Source: Beverwykella pulmonaria
Taxonomy: Eukaryota; Ascomycota; Dothideomycetes; Pleosporales; Melanommataceae
Direction: 5' to 3'
Assembly: GCA_001599595.1 (NCBI GenBank)
Contig: BCHH01000002.1
Span: 3,204,427 to 3,268,426, forward strand
DNA length: 64,000 nt
The translations under genes and the position numbers were made by a program. The notes under the pieces were generated by a model. The model did not search any database. It saw only the letters and a program-made list of their open reading frames with translations, and was not told the origin of the DNA. Positions 1-10,227 of the stretch are shown here, one piece after another. Each line of letters starts with the position of its first letter. Within the stretch, counting starts at the first letter, position 1.

Positions 1-1077
1 GAAGCAGCAGCGATGAAGAAGGAGGTGCTAGAGAAGAGGAGGCGGATTCTTGGCGAAGAACATCCGGACACCATCTCGGCCATGAACAACCTCGCTGCCA
101 CGCTGGGCGATCAAGGCAAGCTGGACGAATCAATTGAGATATTTCAGAAAGCATATATGAAAATAATTGTGCTCCTCGGCGACCATCACCCCCATTCAAA
201 AGTTATCTGCGCCAATCTCACACAACGCTTACTTAGACGATTCGCCGGATTATTCCTCCAAGCTCCCCAAGAAAGCAAAGAGGAGTTATGCCAGCAGACA
301 TTGTCTGATTTCGAGCAGATTTTCAGTTCTCGGCATGCGTCCACTATTCTTCTCACGAAGCTTATCGCTGAACTCTACGAGCAGATGTAACATCGAGCAC
401 TAGAGTTCTCTAAGGATATCTCCACCCCAGAGAATATGATCCATTGTGGCCTTATTTCCAGCCTAGGGCAGCTTTACCTCCGCCGTGGTAAATGGGCCGA
501 TGCTGAAGAGGTGTTCAGACGGGAGCTATGAAGATATGAGAAGACTTCAGGCCTTGAGCAGAAAGCCCTAATATATGCTATCAGGGGTCTATACAAAGTC
601 TACCTCCACCGTTGCATGATTCTGCAACAAGAGCAGGGTGCACAGCGACGCACCAAACTGATTCATCTCAACGAAGACGTACAGGCTAGAGATATAATTG
701 CTACCCTCACCAACCTTTGCGAGAAGTTCGGCACGATTTGGCCTTCCTTTCTCAATCTTCTTGGCTGAATGTTAATCTGGACTGGAAAGGACGACAATGC
801 AGTTATCGCATTCCAGCATCAAGTTCGTCTCGCCGAGTCAAAACTAGAGCAGGGCGGAATTGTGTGCGACGGCTGCAGTGGACAGCTCTGTGCAGGTATG
901 CAACGGTTAGTGTGCAAGGTTTCCATTAATGCCGACTTCTGCGACGAATGTTATACAGATTATGAGATAGATGGACGCGTATCTCGCCAAATGGCCGAGA
1001 ATTGCCAGGCGCACACATTTCTTACCGTTCCTGGAGGGGGCTATGGCGCTTTGGATTCTTTCTCCCGCTTGGTATAG
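1..1077 (+). pseudogene. TPR-repeat protein with C-terminal ZZ-type zinc finger, degraded; 5' end outside window
   Basis: One reading frame runs from the window edge to 1077 and is broken only by TAA at 388-390, TGA at 529-531 and TGA at 766-768; there is no indel. The N-terminal part has the kinesin-light-chain type TPR signature (RRRILGEEHPDTISAMNNLA, then GDQGKLDESIEIF). After the stops the frame ends in a cysteine cluster (CDGCSGQLC, then VCKVSINADFCDECYTDY) that fits a ZZ zinc finger. All three stops can be explained by C-to-T changes (CAA or CGA codons), as RIP would produce. Such TPR arrays commonly form the ligand-sensing tail of fungal NB-ARC/NACHT receptors, so this may be the 3' end of a dead NLR; that is inference, because the nucleotide-binding part would lie outside the window. 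Seen: frame, stops, motifs. Not seen: start, promoter. Confidence 0.7.
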
Positions 1078-1430
1078 TTTCATTTGTCGCAGTCGCGGAC
1101 TTTATCGTGGTGACGCTGGCAATGGATGTGGAGAGCGGGAAAGTGAGCAAGGCGGCGGTGGAGCGCTTCGGAACGGAATACGGAGTAGAGATACACACGA
1201 TGAGGTGGCTCAGACGGTGGTAAATTAAAGTAGCAACGAAGGAGGAAGCGGACAAGTTGCAGCAGTCGGACAGCGTGATGTTCGGACGCGGCGGCATTAT
1301 GGCGTCGACATTCGAAGAGTGATGCACACCCGTAATGTTCTTCAAGTGCAGAAGGCCCAGGGATAGAGCAAGAGACTGCATATGGCCAGAGGCGTGCGAC
1401 ATGTGCGGGCAGGAAGGCCATCTCCAATAA
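1078..1430 (+). mobile_element. Fragment of non-LTR retrotransposon ORF1 (zinc-knuckle region)
   Basis: A frame continuing past 1223 with two stops reads through a gag-like tail: VATKEEADKLQQSDSVMFGR, then a zinc-knuckle pair at about 1335-1425. The first knuckle is damaged (FFKC, then PRDRARDC, where CFKC and PGHRARDC would be expected). The second keeps CDMCGQEGH and then ends. This arrangement resembles ORF1 of Tad1-like fungal LINEs. It abuts the dead TPR gene and is itself dead. It could come from another gag-type protein; the order of motifs favours Tad1. Confidence 0.55.
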
Positions 1431-1508
1431 GCTCAGCTGTGGAGTTTCCGGTCACGGTGGCCGAAGACGCGTTTCGTGCAACTATCGTGATAACTCGATT
1501 GATATATA

Positions 1509-2130
1509 TTACAATTGCCACTCAGTACATATAGGTTGAACAGTTTCTGCTGCAGCTGCAGCTCGCTCTGTAAATTTTGCGGAGTTTGGAGCTTCTTCAG
1601 CGGCTGCCTGATCAATAGCCTGCTTGAGACTCTCGATAACTGCAAACCTTTGATTTGGGACAATTGTTTCCTGCTTGCGCTTATGCTGAGGCATGATTTG
1701 ATCATGTTGATATTTGAGTTGTTTATTATCAGCCTTAAGCCTCGCTGCCCTCATATTTGCCATTGAAATCGCCTTGCCTGCTTTGTGGAGGATCAGTCGG
1801 GTGCGTTGCGATAGAGCCTCCGATTGTTGAAGCGCCTGCTGAGTGTGATACATATCCTAATGGCTCTGAGGCGTGCGATAGATTGCCTCTATCAATTTGA
1901 TAGGCCGGCCGATAATTTGTGAAGATTGAAGAACCTGATTGATATTAAACGGGCAGAGGCCAGCACCTTGCCAGCCAGCTTGCTTAAATCACACTTTCTG
2001 ATAGTCCTTCCTCCCTAGCTTGATTATAGCAGATGAGAAAGTGCTCCTTCTTAACGAGTGCAGCGTTTTCAAGCGTCGCGAGCTCAGCAATCTGGCTACA
2101 ATAATTTGACATGATAACTAAGAAAGGCGC
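1509..2130 (-). mobile_element. C-terminal remnant of a pogo/Fot1-like DDE transposase
   Basis: The minus strand carries the usual end of a Fot-type DDE_1 transposase. A stretch reading ALVKKEHFLICYNQAREEGL is followed by GWQGAGLCPFNINQVLQSSQ, then by an alanine/lysine-rich coiled tail (RLKADNKQLKYQHDQ) ending in CTEWQL at 1509. One TAG just before the last 114-codon segment (at about 1857) and a frame break near 2010 show it is inactive. The catalytic part and the inverted ends are not recognisable here. The family call rests on the characteristic GW..GL.P.N block and the charged tail. Confidence 0.6.
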
Positions 2131-2649
2131 GAGATCTAAAGGCTGGAGGACATGAGATGAGTGAAGAGGTAGAAAGAGGAGCTGAACCTTGTGCTATTTG
2201 CAGGTCCATAAGAAATCAATTGATATATGGCTGCTGTGCCTATGACGGGCAGCTATTCGAGCGGAGAGCTGAAAGCGGGTTGTAACTAGGTGTCGAGTTG
2301 AGGTGGCTCAGCTGGGAGTCTATATAAACGGTATGATGGTCGCCGGAATAAGCGAGTTCATGTGACGAGGAAGTCACAGTGCCCATTAAGTATTAGCAAT
2401 CGATATTCATCGACAGTAGGCTTGGTTTTGGGAATAAATATTAACTTTAGCCACCTAACTCCTATATTATTTGATTTCCATCTATTCTCAGAGGCTGTAT
2501 ATAATTAATTCGGCACTGATTTAGTCGGAAACCACGTTATTTCGAGGCTCTTGCCTTTATCGAGTGAACGACGAGCCTGCCAAGTACTGTACTCTGCGAC
2601 ACAGTACCCTACGAATGACGAGCTCGGCAACTAACCAACCTAACTTGGA
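2131..2649. other. Gene-free stretch
   Basis: AT-rich relic DNA between the pogo fragment and the inverted-repeat element. I see no credible coding frame, RNA gene or repeat. Confidence 0.5.
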
Positions 2650-2711
2650 ATCTATTGTATTCAAAAATCGGGGTATTGCTTGGCGACATCGCTTAATTCT
2701 TCGCTACCCGC
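2650..2711 (+). repeat. Left terminal inverted repeat of the 1.79-kb element
   Basis: 62 bases, inverted copy at 4377-4438. The conserved inner part includes CTTGGCGACATCGCTTAATT. Confidence 0.85.
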
Positions 2712-3624
2712 GTTTTGCCCGCCAAAACCTTGACTTTTGTGAATATCCCTATGTCGCGTCAGTAAACACCCATAACGCGTTAATATTGCTCCTAGAAGGT
2801 GAGGCTGTATATTCCTATACAAATTGCTTATACTAACGACTTTTTGTAGTTGCAGAGACCTCCACGGGCTATGTTTTAAGCCCACAGGCTCAATCAACTT
2901 GCAAAACCTCTACAGCTATGACTGCCTCCTCTTACCAGCACGCGCGGTTTAACTAATCCTGTTTAACTCTGTGTTTATTGCTTCCTCTTGCTAGGCTAGC
3001 ATGCTTAAATAATTGCCAATTACAAAGGTTGTTCGCTCCATGCGGTATACAATGTGGAGAGAAGTGTGCGGGACAAGGGCACAGTGCGGCGGCTGCCAAC
3101 GCGTATTCTTAGGAGGCCTTCTAAAATCAGCGTTAAAGATGGAGAGGCCTTGTTTAAACACCTTCTCTAGAGCGGCTGGCTCTATTAGGATAAGATTTAA
3201 TACTAGCTGTTTATAGAGCAAGGTGTAAGCTGTTCGCAGCCTACAATTAGCAGGTATCTTACTGCACAAGGATAGAGCAAACATATAATGCAGCTGTTCT
3301 CTATTAAATATAATAATAACCTCTGTAAGCCCTATTGCAACAGCCTCTAGTGTTTTGCAGCAGACAATTTAGTGTTTCTTAACAAGTCTATATTTAATAA
3401 GAAGAGTAGATGGCAGTACAAGGCTTATAGGTGTAACGGCGCAGGATATCAGGACGATTGGATTCAGGTGCGAATCACTACTAAGGCATATGGGAGTGCA
3501 TGAGTGAGAACAAATACCCAAGATAGAATTGACACCTATAGGCTGAGAATGAAAGGATAATCAAAAGCTACCTGATCTAACTAACAAAACGACTGGTTTA
3601 TATATATGAAGAGAGATGAGAAAT

Positions 3625-3835
3625 AACGAAGCTGAGGTAATACAGGTTTGGATAAGGACCCGTATCAGAGTTGCATCAGGCGCTGGTCCGGAGCTGAGGT
3701 AATACAGGTTTAGATATAGATTGAGCCTGTATTGGAGTTGAGTGGGGAGCAGGTCGGGAACCAAAGTCCTATTAGTTTAGGTAGGAATAGGATCTGTATT
3801 GGGATTGGGCAGGGAGCGGTTTGGTCATGTGATGG
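3625..3835 (+). repeat. Three degenerate tandem repeats of about 65-68 bases
   Basis: GAGGTAATACAGGTTT recurs about 65 bases apart (near 3632 and 3697). A third, more diverged unit with GATCTGTATTGGGATTGGGC and GGGAGCGG follows. The tract lies inside the inverted-repeat element and has no coding sense. Confidence 0.45.
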
Positions 3836-4376
3836 AACGATTGTTTGAATTGTTACAATAGGCCTATTAGTGACCTAGCGCGCTACACGCAAGATATTAA
3901 GCGTGGGAACACATATGCTATCCTTCCTGCATATACTGTTAATAGGTATCTATCTTGTATAGGTATAAGAGCATTACTAAATTGCAGAAAAGGCGGCGAC
4001 AACAGTAGAGCAGACAAGCTAGATAGGCCCTCCTCCAAAGGTCTACGCCAGCCGTCCTGCAGTGTGGATTTCTAGGCTAGTGCCCGCTTCTTAGCTGGTA
4101 CCTTCTTCTTGCTAGCACATTCTTTGGAGTAGGAGCCTTTGCAGAACGCGTTAATTTGGCTGGTGGAGCTTTATTAGCTGGCGCGGCAGCAGCCTTACGT
4201 TTGGCCATATTACGCGTCGAAAAACGCGTCAAAAAAGTTGTTAATTTGAGCCAACTGCAACAACAAAAGTCTGCCTCATTTACTATCCCACTTGGGTAAC
4301 TTACAGCGCATTAAATGGGGATATTCACGTTGACATCTACTAATTCACCGGATTTGCGTGTTTCCCTGCAAAGGTG

Positions 4377-4438
4377 GCGGGTCGCGAAGAATTAAGCGAT
4401 GTCGCCAAGCATTACCCCGATTTTTGAATACAATAGAT
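4377..4438 (-). repeat. Right terminal inverted repeat of the 1.79-kb element
   Basis: Reverse complement of 2650-2711 except at the partners of 2676 and 2705. Confidence 0.85.
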
Positions 4439-5181
4439 GTACGACCGAGTCCTAATCAGGCTCAGTCTACGCACGAGCCAGACCCCTGACGCACGAACCA
4501 TGCCGAGTACTTACTGAACGCGAAGGACCTCTGGTTGAGCTCCCGAGTGCCTTCTCGAGTCCATCTGGGCCTGAGGCTGCGACCGCATCCTACCGAAACT
4601 GCATTCCCCCACAAAACTTCCTCGTTACAAGGTTCCCACAGTCCCACAATAACCAGCTTTCCCGTTGAACAGCCTGACGGCTTGCAAAATGATTATTGGC
4701 CGTTTTCTAAACGCAGGCTGTCATTCCTGGCCCGGCGCCTATTCCAAGTCCTCTGTGGCGCAAGTGATACGCTCTCAACGACTGCTGAATTCCTTATGGC
4801 ACAGCAAGTTTGATTCATCTTTCTATCTTTGAGGCGCAGTTGATATGGCGCAGTTAAGGTGCCACCCACAAGTATTCACGCTCTTATCTCCTCGGCGTCT
4901 CTAGGCCTATGAAGCTTGGGATCCTCTTCCCACACTGCGGACCCAATGTCATGCATGGTGGCTTTGATGTGTGCCAATATGCGGCACGGTAAGTAGAATG
5001 TCTGATGTTCACCGGACCATGCACGTCTGTCTTGCTGCGAGCCGGTCCAATGGTGGCTGCGGCGACTTGTTCAGAGCCACGTCGAAACGCGGGGAATCGC
5101 TCGTGCAACGTCCTTCAGTTGTTTATTAGGTAGGATGCCCTTCATTTGCATGCTTGATTTATACAGCTCGGAACGAGACAA
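4439..5181. other. Gene-free stretch
   Basis: Short random frames only. It probably holds the promoter of the following gene in its last few hundred bases. Nothing specific is recognised. Confidence 0.4.
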
Positions 5182-6281
5182 ATGTTGGACTCTTCACATT
5201 TCATTCCAGGTACCATATTATGGTTACCAAAACAGAAAGATATCGACGATTTTGACGGACCTGATCCCTACAACACTGTCCCAGATAAATGCTTCGGCCA
5301 TTCTGTCCTCGTTCTTGCGGAAGAGAAGCCCACCAACTGTATTACCATCCTGATTGTGGGTGTCCCGTACCCACTACAAAGAGCTGTGAGAGGTTAATCC
5401 TGAATTAGCTCACTTCTTTTGGCGGCGGTGAAAATATTCGCCACCGAGTCAGAAATCGGGGTCACGAACTCCAACACTATGTTCCCATACACCCAGCCCC
5501 TCGCTTGGTTGAAGGGACCCCTAGCCTCCGACTGAGCGCATCCCAAGAGTTCGTCAAGCAGATCTGGGCAAACGTCCTTCAACCTCGCCGGTGTCCCAAA
5601 GCCTGGTTGCAGGAAACATGGTCCCAGATTTGGAAATGGGATGGGCAGGGTCGGAGAATTGAACCCAGCTCTCTACACTCGCTGGCCCTCTACGCCACGC
5701 AGAAAGGATACGATCCAGTAGTGTATGGGAAAATGTTGGAAAGGCATACAGCACCGACAATCTCGCCGTATCCACAGCCAGGTCCCGTTCGCGTCAACAT
5801 TCCTGAGGACAGTTACGCTTACAAACCCACCACTGTCGCTATGCCACCTGACACGCCGCATGATCCGTTTTCTCTCCCCAGGTCTGAACCAAACAATCGC
5901 CCATGGCGTATGCCGCCTGAATTCGAACCCCTCCTTCCGCAGACAAATCGCCGCTCGCATCCAACTACACATCCGTATCGGGCAGCTGGAGCGTCGGGGG
6001 CGGGCTCGAGAGGAAGAGGGCCTTCCACCGTGGACGTTGTTGTCTGTCTTCTTAAAGGTCTGCTACTTTTGGGGGTAATCATTGGAGTGCCATGGGTTGG
6101 TTATATTGCGGTTACTTGGCTCGTCACAGTTTGTAAGAACGCTATTGTGTCTATTGCGAGCGCCGCGTGGGGAAAGATCACAACGATTGCTGTGGACGCC
6201 TGGCGGGGTTTACGTGGTATCGGACCTCAACTGAGCGCACTTTGTGAGAAACTAGTGGCGTGGATTAAAAGCATGTTATAA
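5182..6281 (+). CDS. Fungal orphan protein with C-terminal membrane segment, 348 residues, two exons
   Basis: Exon 1 is 5182-5355 and exon 2 is 5409-6281, with a phase-0 intron of 53 bases (GTGGGTG...ATTAG). Joining them gives a continuous N-terminal module: HFIPGTILWLPKQ, GHSVLVLAEE and ITILILTSFGGG, then VPIHPAPRLVEGT. This matches a pattern I recall from small, uncharacterised Pezizomycotina proteins (a PG..LWLP, C.GHPV..L, I.I.TSFGG, PIHP series), often found near HET-type genes. The middle is proline- and serine-rich. Residues about 266-300 are strongly hydrophobic, followed by an amphipathic tail, so the protein is probably anchored in a membrane. No enzymatic motif is visible and no function is assigned. 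The start at 5182 is chosen because it directly precedes the conserved module. Confidence 0.65.
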
Positions 6282-6550
6282 GAAAAAGACAACGGATGTA
6301 GGTAGGGGTGCGCAAGATAGAAGTAGGCTCAATAGAATCGTGCGAATAATTCTTTTGAAGATTTTCTCACATATTAGTATGATAAAGGAATCCTTACGCG
6401 CTGGCTGCTTGGGCGGATTATGGTCAATATGAGCGTTGGTCTCACAGGGTTATTGCAATAGCAATGGGTGTTCTCAAAGGGGGTAATAAATCGTTGTGTC
6501 TATCTTGAAGCGGTGCAGCAGAGGGAATACCATCCACCTCACCGCCGAGT

Positions 6551-6574
6551 GCACTAGCCTAGTATGGCTAGTGC
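6551..6574. repeat. Perfect 9-base inverted repeat (hairpin) beside a CACGTG cluster
   Basis: GCACTAGCC and GGCTAGTGC are separated by six bases. It lies just left of the CACGTG series and could form a small cruciform or stem. Confidence 0.5.
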
Positions 6575-6576
6575 TC

Positions 6577-6659
6577 CACGTGTCCACACGTGATTGGTAC
6601 CTCCACACGTGATCCATACATCCCACGTGATCTACACGTGATCTACACATCAACACGTG
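6577..6659 (+). promoter_or_regulatory. Cluster of six CACGTG palindromes
   Basis: CACGTG occurs at 6577, 6587, 6606, 6624, 6635 and 6654, mostly in the longer form ACACGTGAT, spaced 10-19 bases. CACGTG is the core site of bHLH factors such as Pho4, Cbf1 and USF types. It lies between the orphan membrane-anchored gene and a Tc1 relic, so it may be a regulatory array or a set of subterminal transposase-binding repeats. Neither can be decided from sequence alone. Confidence 0.5.
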
Positions 6660-7096
6660 ATTCTCACGTTCTATATACTCCCAACAATGAGCATATATGA
6701 AAAAGAAAAAGTAGGATTTAGAAGGGAGTTCAGCTATAAAACTAAACCCTAGACAGTTTCTAAAGGGGATTACGCGGCGCACACTGCCAAACATAAACAA
6801 ACTTCGCAGGGAAATCTCTCTCGCGACACAACTCGACTGCGTACCACCAAAAAATTGCCTGCACCTGTCTTAGTTAAACAGATGACGCGCTTTCGAACGG
6901 CGTCAATTTGGTGCGATTTTGGACTAGTTTTAGTGACAGAGCGGGTAGTATATCTTTATCCTTAGTCAGTTTCGCATTTGTATACTCTGCGACGGTTTTT
7001 TGCCATTCTGCTAATTTCCACCTTCATCTTCGCGGCAAAATCCTTCATGAAAAATAGATTTCGCCGTCTGGTAAGTTTCACCACATTCGCAGAAGT
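6660..7096. other. Gene-free stretch
   Basis: Probable 5' untranslated or terminal part of the following Tc1/mariner relic. I could not find convincing inverted ends. Confidence 0.35.
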
Positions 7097-7917
7097 ATGC
7101 CCAGCATAGTTCGGAGACCTCGCCAGCATCGCATGCCACATCCTTCAGAGCGGAACCATGACCTTACCCGCCAGCTAGGAACTAGACTAACGTACCAACA
7201 ACGCTGTCGTATCTTCATGCTCTCTGAACTACTGCACTGGTCACCAGAAACAATCGCTACAACCATGGGAGTTCCTCGAACAACGGTCCAGTCCGTGCTT
7301 GAATCCGAAGTCGAAACCCCAAAGAAGCAAGCAGGTACAAAACCTGCTATTACGGACAAGATACCGGAACGCCTTGTTGCTCGTGCTACCCTTGATGGTG
7401 CTCATCGTCGCATGACGTACAGGGAGATCGCGCGGCTAGAAGGTGTGCAGGTCGGCCGCAAAGCCCTGATGGCAGCGTTCAAGATGGAGTCGTACGGGCG
7501 CCGCGTGGCGACTGTGAAGCCTCTGCTCACTGAAGCCCAGAAGCAGGTGCGCCTGGATGGGCGGTACAACATCCGGAGAATCGTGCGAGGCATGCCATTC
7601 TAATGGAAGATGGTGCTTTTCCACATACCGCTAAACTCACTAAGCAACTCCATGAAACCAATGGTATAGAAAAGTCGAGCTGGCCTGCTAACTCTCCTGA
7701 TCTGAATCCAATTGAGAATGTGCGGCGAATGTTCAAAAAGAGGGTGGCTAAGAGGTGTCCACGCTCCCTTGCAGAACTAAGGCAATGTGTAGAAAAAGAG
7801 TGGGCGGCATTGGAACTGCCTGATTTTGTAAAATACATTGAGAGTATGAATGAACGTTGCGAAGCTGTAGTAGACGCGAAAGGAAGGCATACAAAGTGGC
7901 GAATTTGTAAATAGGAA
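7097..7917 (+). mobile_element. Tc1/mariner-type transposase relic, central catalytic part deleted
   Basis: The frame at 7097-7603 has the paired helix-turn-helix DNA-binding region (SERNHDLTRQLGTRLTYQQR, then a second part with MTYREIARLEGVQVGRKALM). It stops at TAA 7601-7603. A second frame, readable from about 7579 and running to 7914, begins ARHAILMEDGAFPHTA and continues to WPANSPDLNPIENV and a C-terminal tail ending in AKGRHTKWRIC. These are the second Asp block (MEDGA) and the third acidic block (NPIEN) of a DDE_3 domain. The stretch carrying the first catalytic Asp (about 100 codons) is missing, and the frames are out of register at the join. The element is therefore an internally deleted, inactive copy. 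Terminal inverted repeats were not found. Confidence 0.8.
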
Positions 7918-8570
7918 CTTGAAATAAAATTAGTAAAGACTGATCCAGCCACGAGAGATATAGGAGGGTCTGAACCTTAGCCCCGAGAACCAAAACGGGT
8001 TCCACATTAGCCACGCACAGCTCACGCATGTTTGTGTCCTTTGATGAGTGTAAATGAACCGGCATATGCAGGGACTGAGATGAAGACCTGATTTATCATG
8101 CGACCAAGAAGAGAAAGACGAAAGTATTTTGATTGTTATCGGCTGGTTCACAGACAGGACGATGCGGTATGTGTGTATCGGAACATGGCATTTTCGAGGA
8201 ACCAACGCCCTCTACTCGCAGTATACATTGTTGTGGACCACCACTTATTGTGGACTGAAAATAGAAGCTGCAGCTCATTCCAAAGAGTCTGGAGGCGACA
8301 GATATCACCTTGCCTCATCTCGTTTGACTTAGCTAAATCTAGACTAGCGTGCTCTGTTAACGAGGCCAATGACGCAGGGTCTGAAGCGCGACAAAATAAT
8401 GACGTCCTCGGGTACGCTTGACAGCAGCGCTCGAGGCGCGAGTGTTGAGATTTGCAGTCGTCTCCGCAAAGCCTCCAATAATGAGATGTAGCAGCCCCAG
8501 CGACCCCGCAGCAGGCAGCTGCCGGCAAATATCGAAAAAAACTTATGCGTCAAGGCCTACCTACCGTTCC
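7918..8570. other. Gene-free stretch
   Basis: Only short overlapping frames in all directions; no domain signal. It may contain the decayed 5' end of the following broken gene. Confidence 0.4.
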
Positions 8571-9759
8571 GTCGTCGCTGCAACAGATCCAGCGCAAACT
8601 ACGCGGTTGTGGAAGAGGGTCATGTCATACATCACCGAGACCGAAAGCTCAAAGGGAAAGAGGAGGGGGAAAACGTCCTCAATAAGAAGCACAACGTCAC
8701 CATCGACGTCAACGTCCGGCAGCGCTGGCGGCAGACACCTTCCACATCGGAAGCCTTGAGCTCTAGGACTTAGAGAGAGACGCTTGCCAAAGTCGTCGAT
8801 GCGGATTTTATAGAGACAGTCCTAGAGCCCCATGGAGTTACCATCCAGAACAAGGGAGTAAACAAAGATCCTCACAAACACTTCCGCATCCACAAACTGC
8901 CCAACGACCCTAAGAGTCGGCCTCATGCTTATATGCAAACGCTTACACTTGACGTCTGGCTAGAACCCGACATGGAGCGAGTCCAGCGGGAGTACAAAGT
9001 TATGAGGGTGTACGAACGTATTGACGCCGAACATTCGGCATACGCTTTGCGAGATATATTCCTCGACGAAGCTCAACATCCATGGCTCCCAGAAGAAGAC
9101 GGCGATCAGCGTTGGCTGCCCGCCCGCATGCTACAGCTTGTGAGGAAGCGGCTGCAGGATGAATGGCTCGCTCCCCCACTTGTCGATTCGTCCAGGAAAC
9201 GATACGAGTGGGACATTCGCCCGGACTGTGCGTATCACGTCTCCCTCCAGGCCTTCCGACCCGGCTTCCGCCCGAGCGTTCGAAAACATATTTCCGTCGT
9301 GCAGAAGCGAGCCTTCTGCCTTTACCTGACCATCGAATTCAAGAAGGACGAAGAAACCCTAATCACGGCCCGCCAACAGGTCGCTGTCGCCTCGGTCATG
9401 GCGATATACAATCGCTATCGTTTGAAAAGCTGCGCGCTCCAAATGAGTGGGAAGGAATGGTCTGAAGAGGATATGAACCGGATGAAACACTACGGAATCA
9501 CATTCACTGGACCGACTTGAGACCTGTGATGCACGTACCGAAGACTTTCGAAACTTGGACAGGCTGCAGTATGTACACCATCTACTCCGGCGACTGCTGC
9601 ATCCTTGTAGGCGTCCAGCAGTTGATTAGCATTATCAACGACGTTCATTACTGGGGACTAGAGGCCCATGGCATGTCCTGCAAGGCTGACATTGCTGCTA
9701 AAATACACTCAGACCCTGACGCAGACACGAATGATATTACGTTACTGAAAGAAGATTGA
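8570..9759 (+). pseudogene. Broken orphan gene, unknown function
   Basis: A serine/threonine-rich N-terminal segment (8573-8759) ends at TGA. Coding sense then resumes in another frame from about 8767, after an in-frame TAG, with ETLAKVVDADFIETVLEPHG and continues to 9520 (THFTGPT, stop). The C-terminal piece lies in a third frame from 9517 to 9759 and reads PKTFETWTGCSMYTIYSGDC, then INDVHYWGLEAHG. A one-base shift at 9515-9520 would separate the last two pieces. The layout (long charged body, then a cysteine/tryptophan motif and an HYWGL..HG.SC end) resembles a family of uncharacterised mould proteins, but I know no function. At least three disabling changes are visible, so it is called a pseudogene. 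Confidence 0.55.
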
Positions 9760-10227
9760 ATGATACCCACCGTTAGCAATATTACTCCTTTCCTGACTTG
9801 TCTCCTTGCAGCTCCGTATGGCCTTTTAGAATGACGGTAAGAACGGGGAAATCCGCACAGTCAGAGACCTCTAAAGAGATAATATTCCTTGTTTCTGAAC
9901 GTGTGGGGCCTTGTTTTATTCCCCGCGTAGATCCCTGTTCAGGGGTATGGTTTGGCCCTAGTCTCACTCCCAAGATTTTATCCGATCGAGTTGCGGCTGT
10001 ACTGAAAACATCTTAGCGCTCACCTTGTTACAAGTGGCACTCTAGTGATCGACTGGGCCACCAACGCCACCGTAATTGGCTGATACATTCCTGCCCCTAA
10101 CCACAGCCCTTCTGCGCCATGCTATAATTAAAACAGCGGCCCCGCTCAGGCTTCTCAACCTTTGCCTCCGACTTTCAATGAACTAGTTCAAGTCACTCAA
10201 TGATTCCCTTTCGATGTGGTTCTCATC
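9760..10227. other. Gene-free stretch
   Basis: Intergenic; likely holds the promoter of the membrane-protein gene at 10228. Nothing else recognised. Confidence 0.4.

Larger units (their letters stand above)
2650..4438. mobile_element. 1.79-kb degenerate DNA transposon with 62-base terminal inverted repeats
   Basis: Positions 2650-2711 and 4377-4438 are inverted copies with 60 of 62 bases matching (mismatches at 2676 and 2705). A TA dinucleotide sits symmetrically at 2653-2654 and 4434-4435, so a TA target duplication with element ends at 2655 and 4433 is possible, as for Tc1/mariner. Inside, no long frame survives. A short minus-strand frame starting at 4208 (MAKRKAAAAPANKAPPAKLT) has the basic, alanine-rich look of a transposase N-terminus, but no catalytic motif can be read. 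The high match between the ends shows the boundaries are real; the family is uncertain. Confidence 0.75.

Noticed and set aside
6551..6574. Hairpin considered as tRNA or terminator part
   Set aside because: Only 9-base arms with a 6-base loop; no cloverleaf, no T-run, no A/B box.
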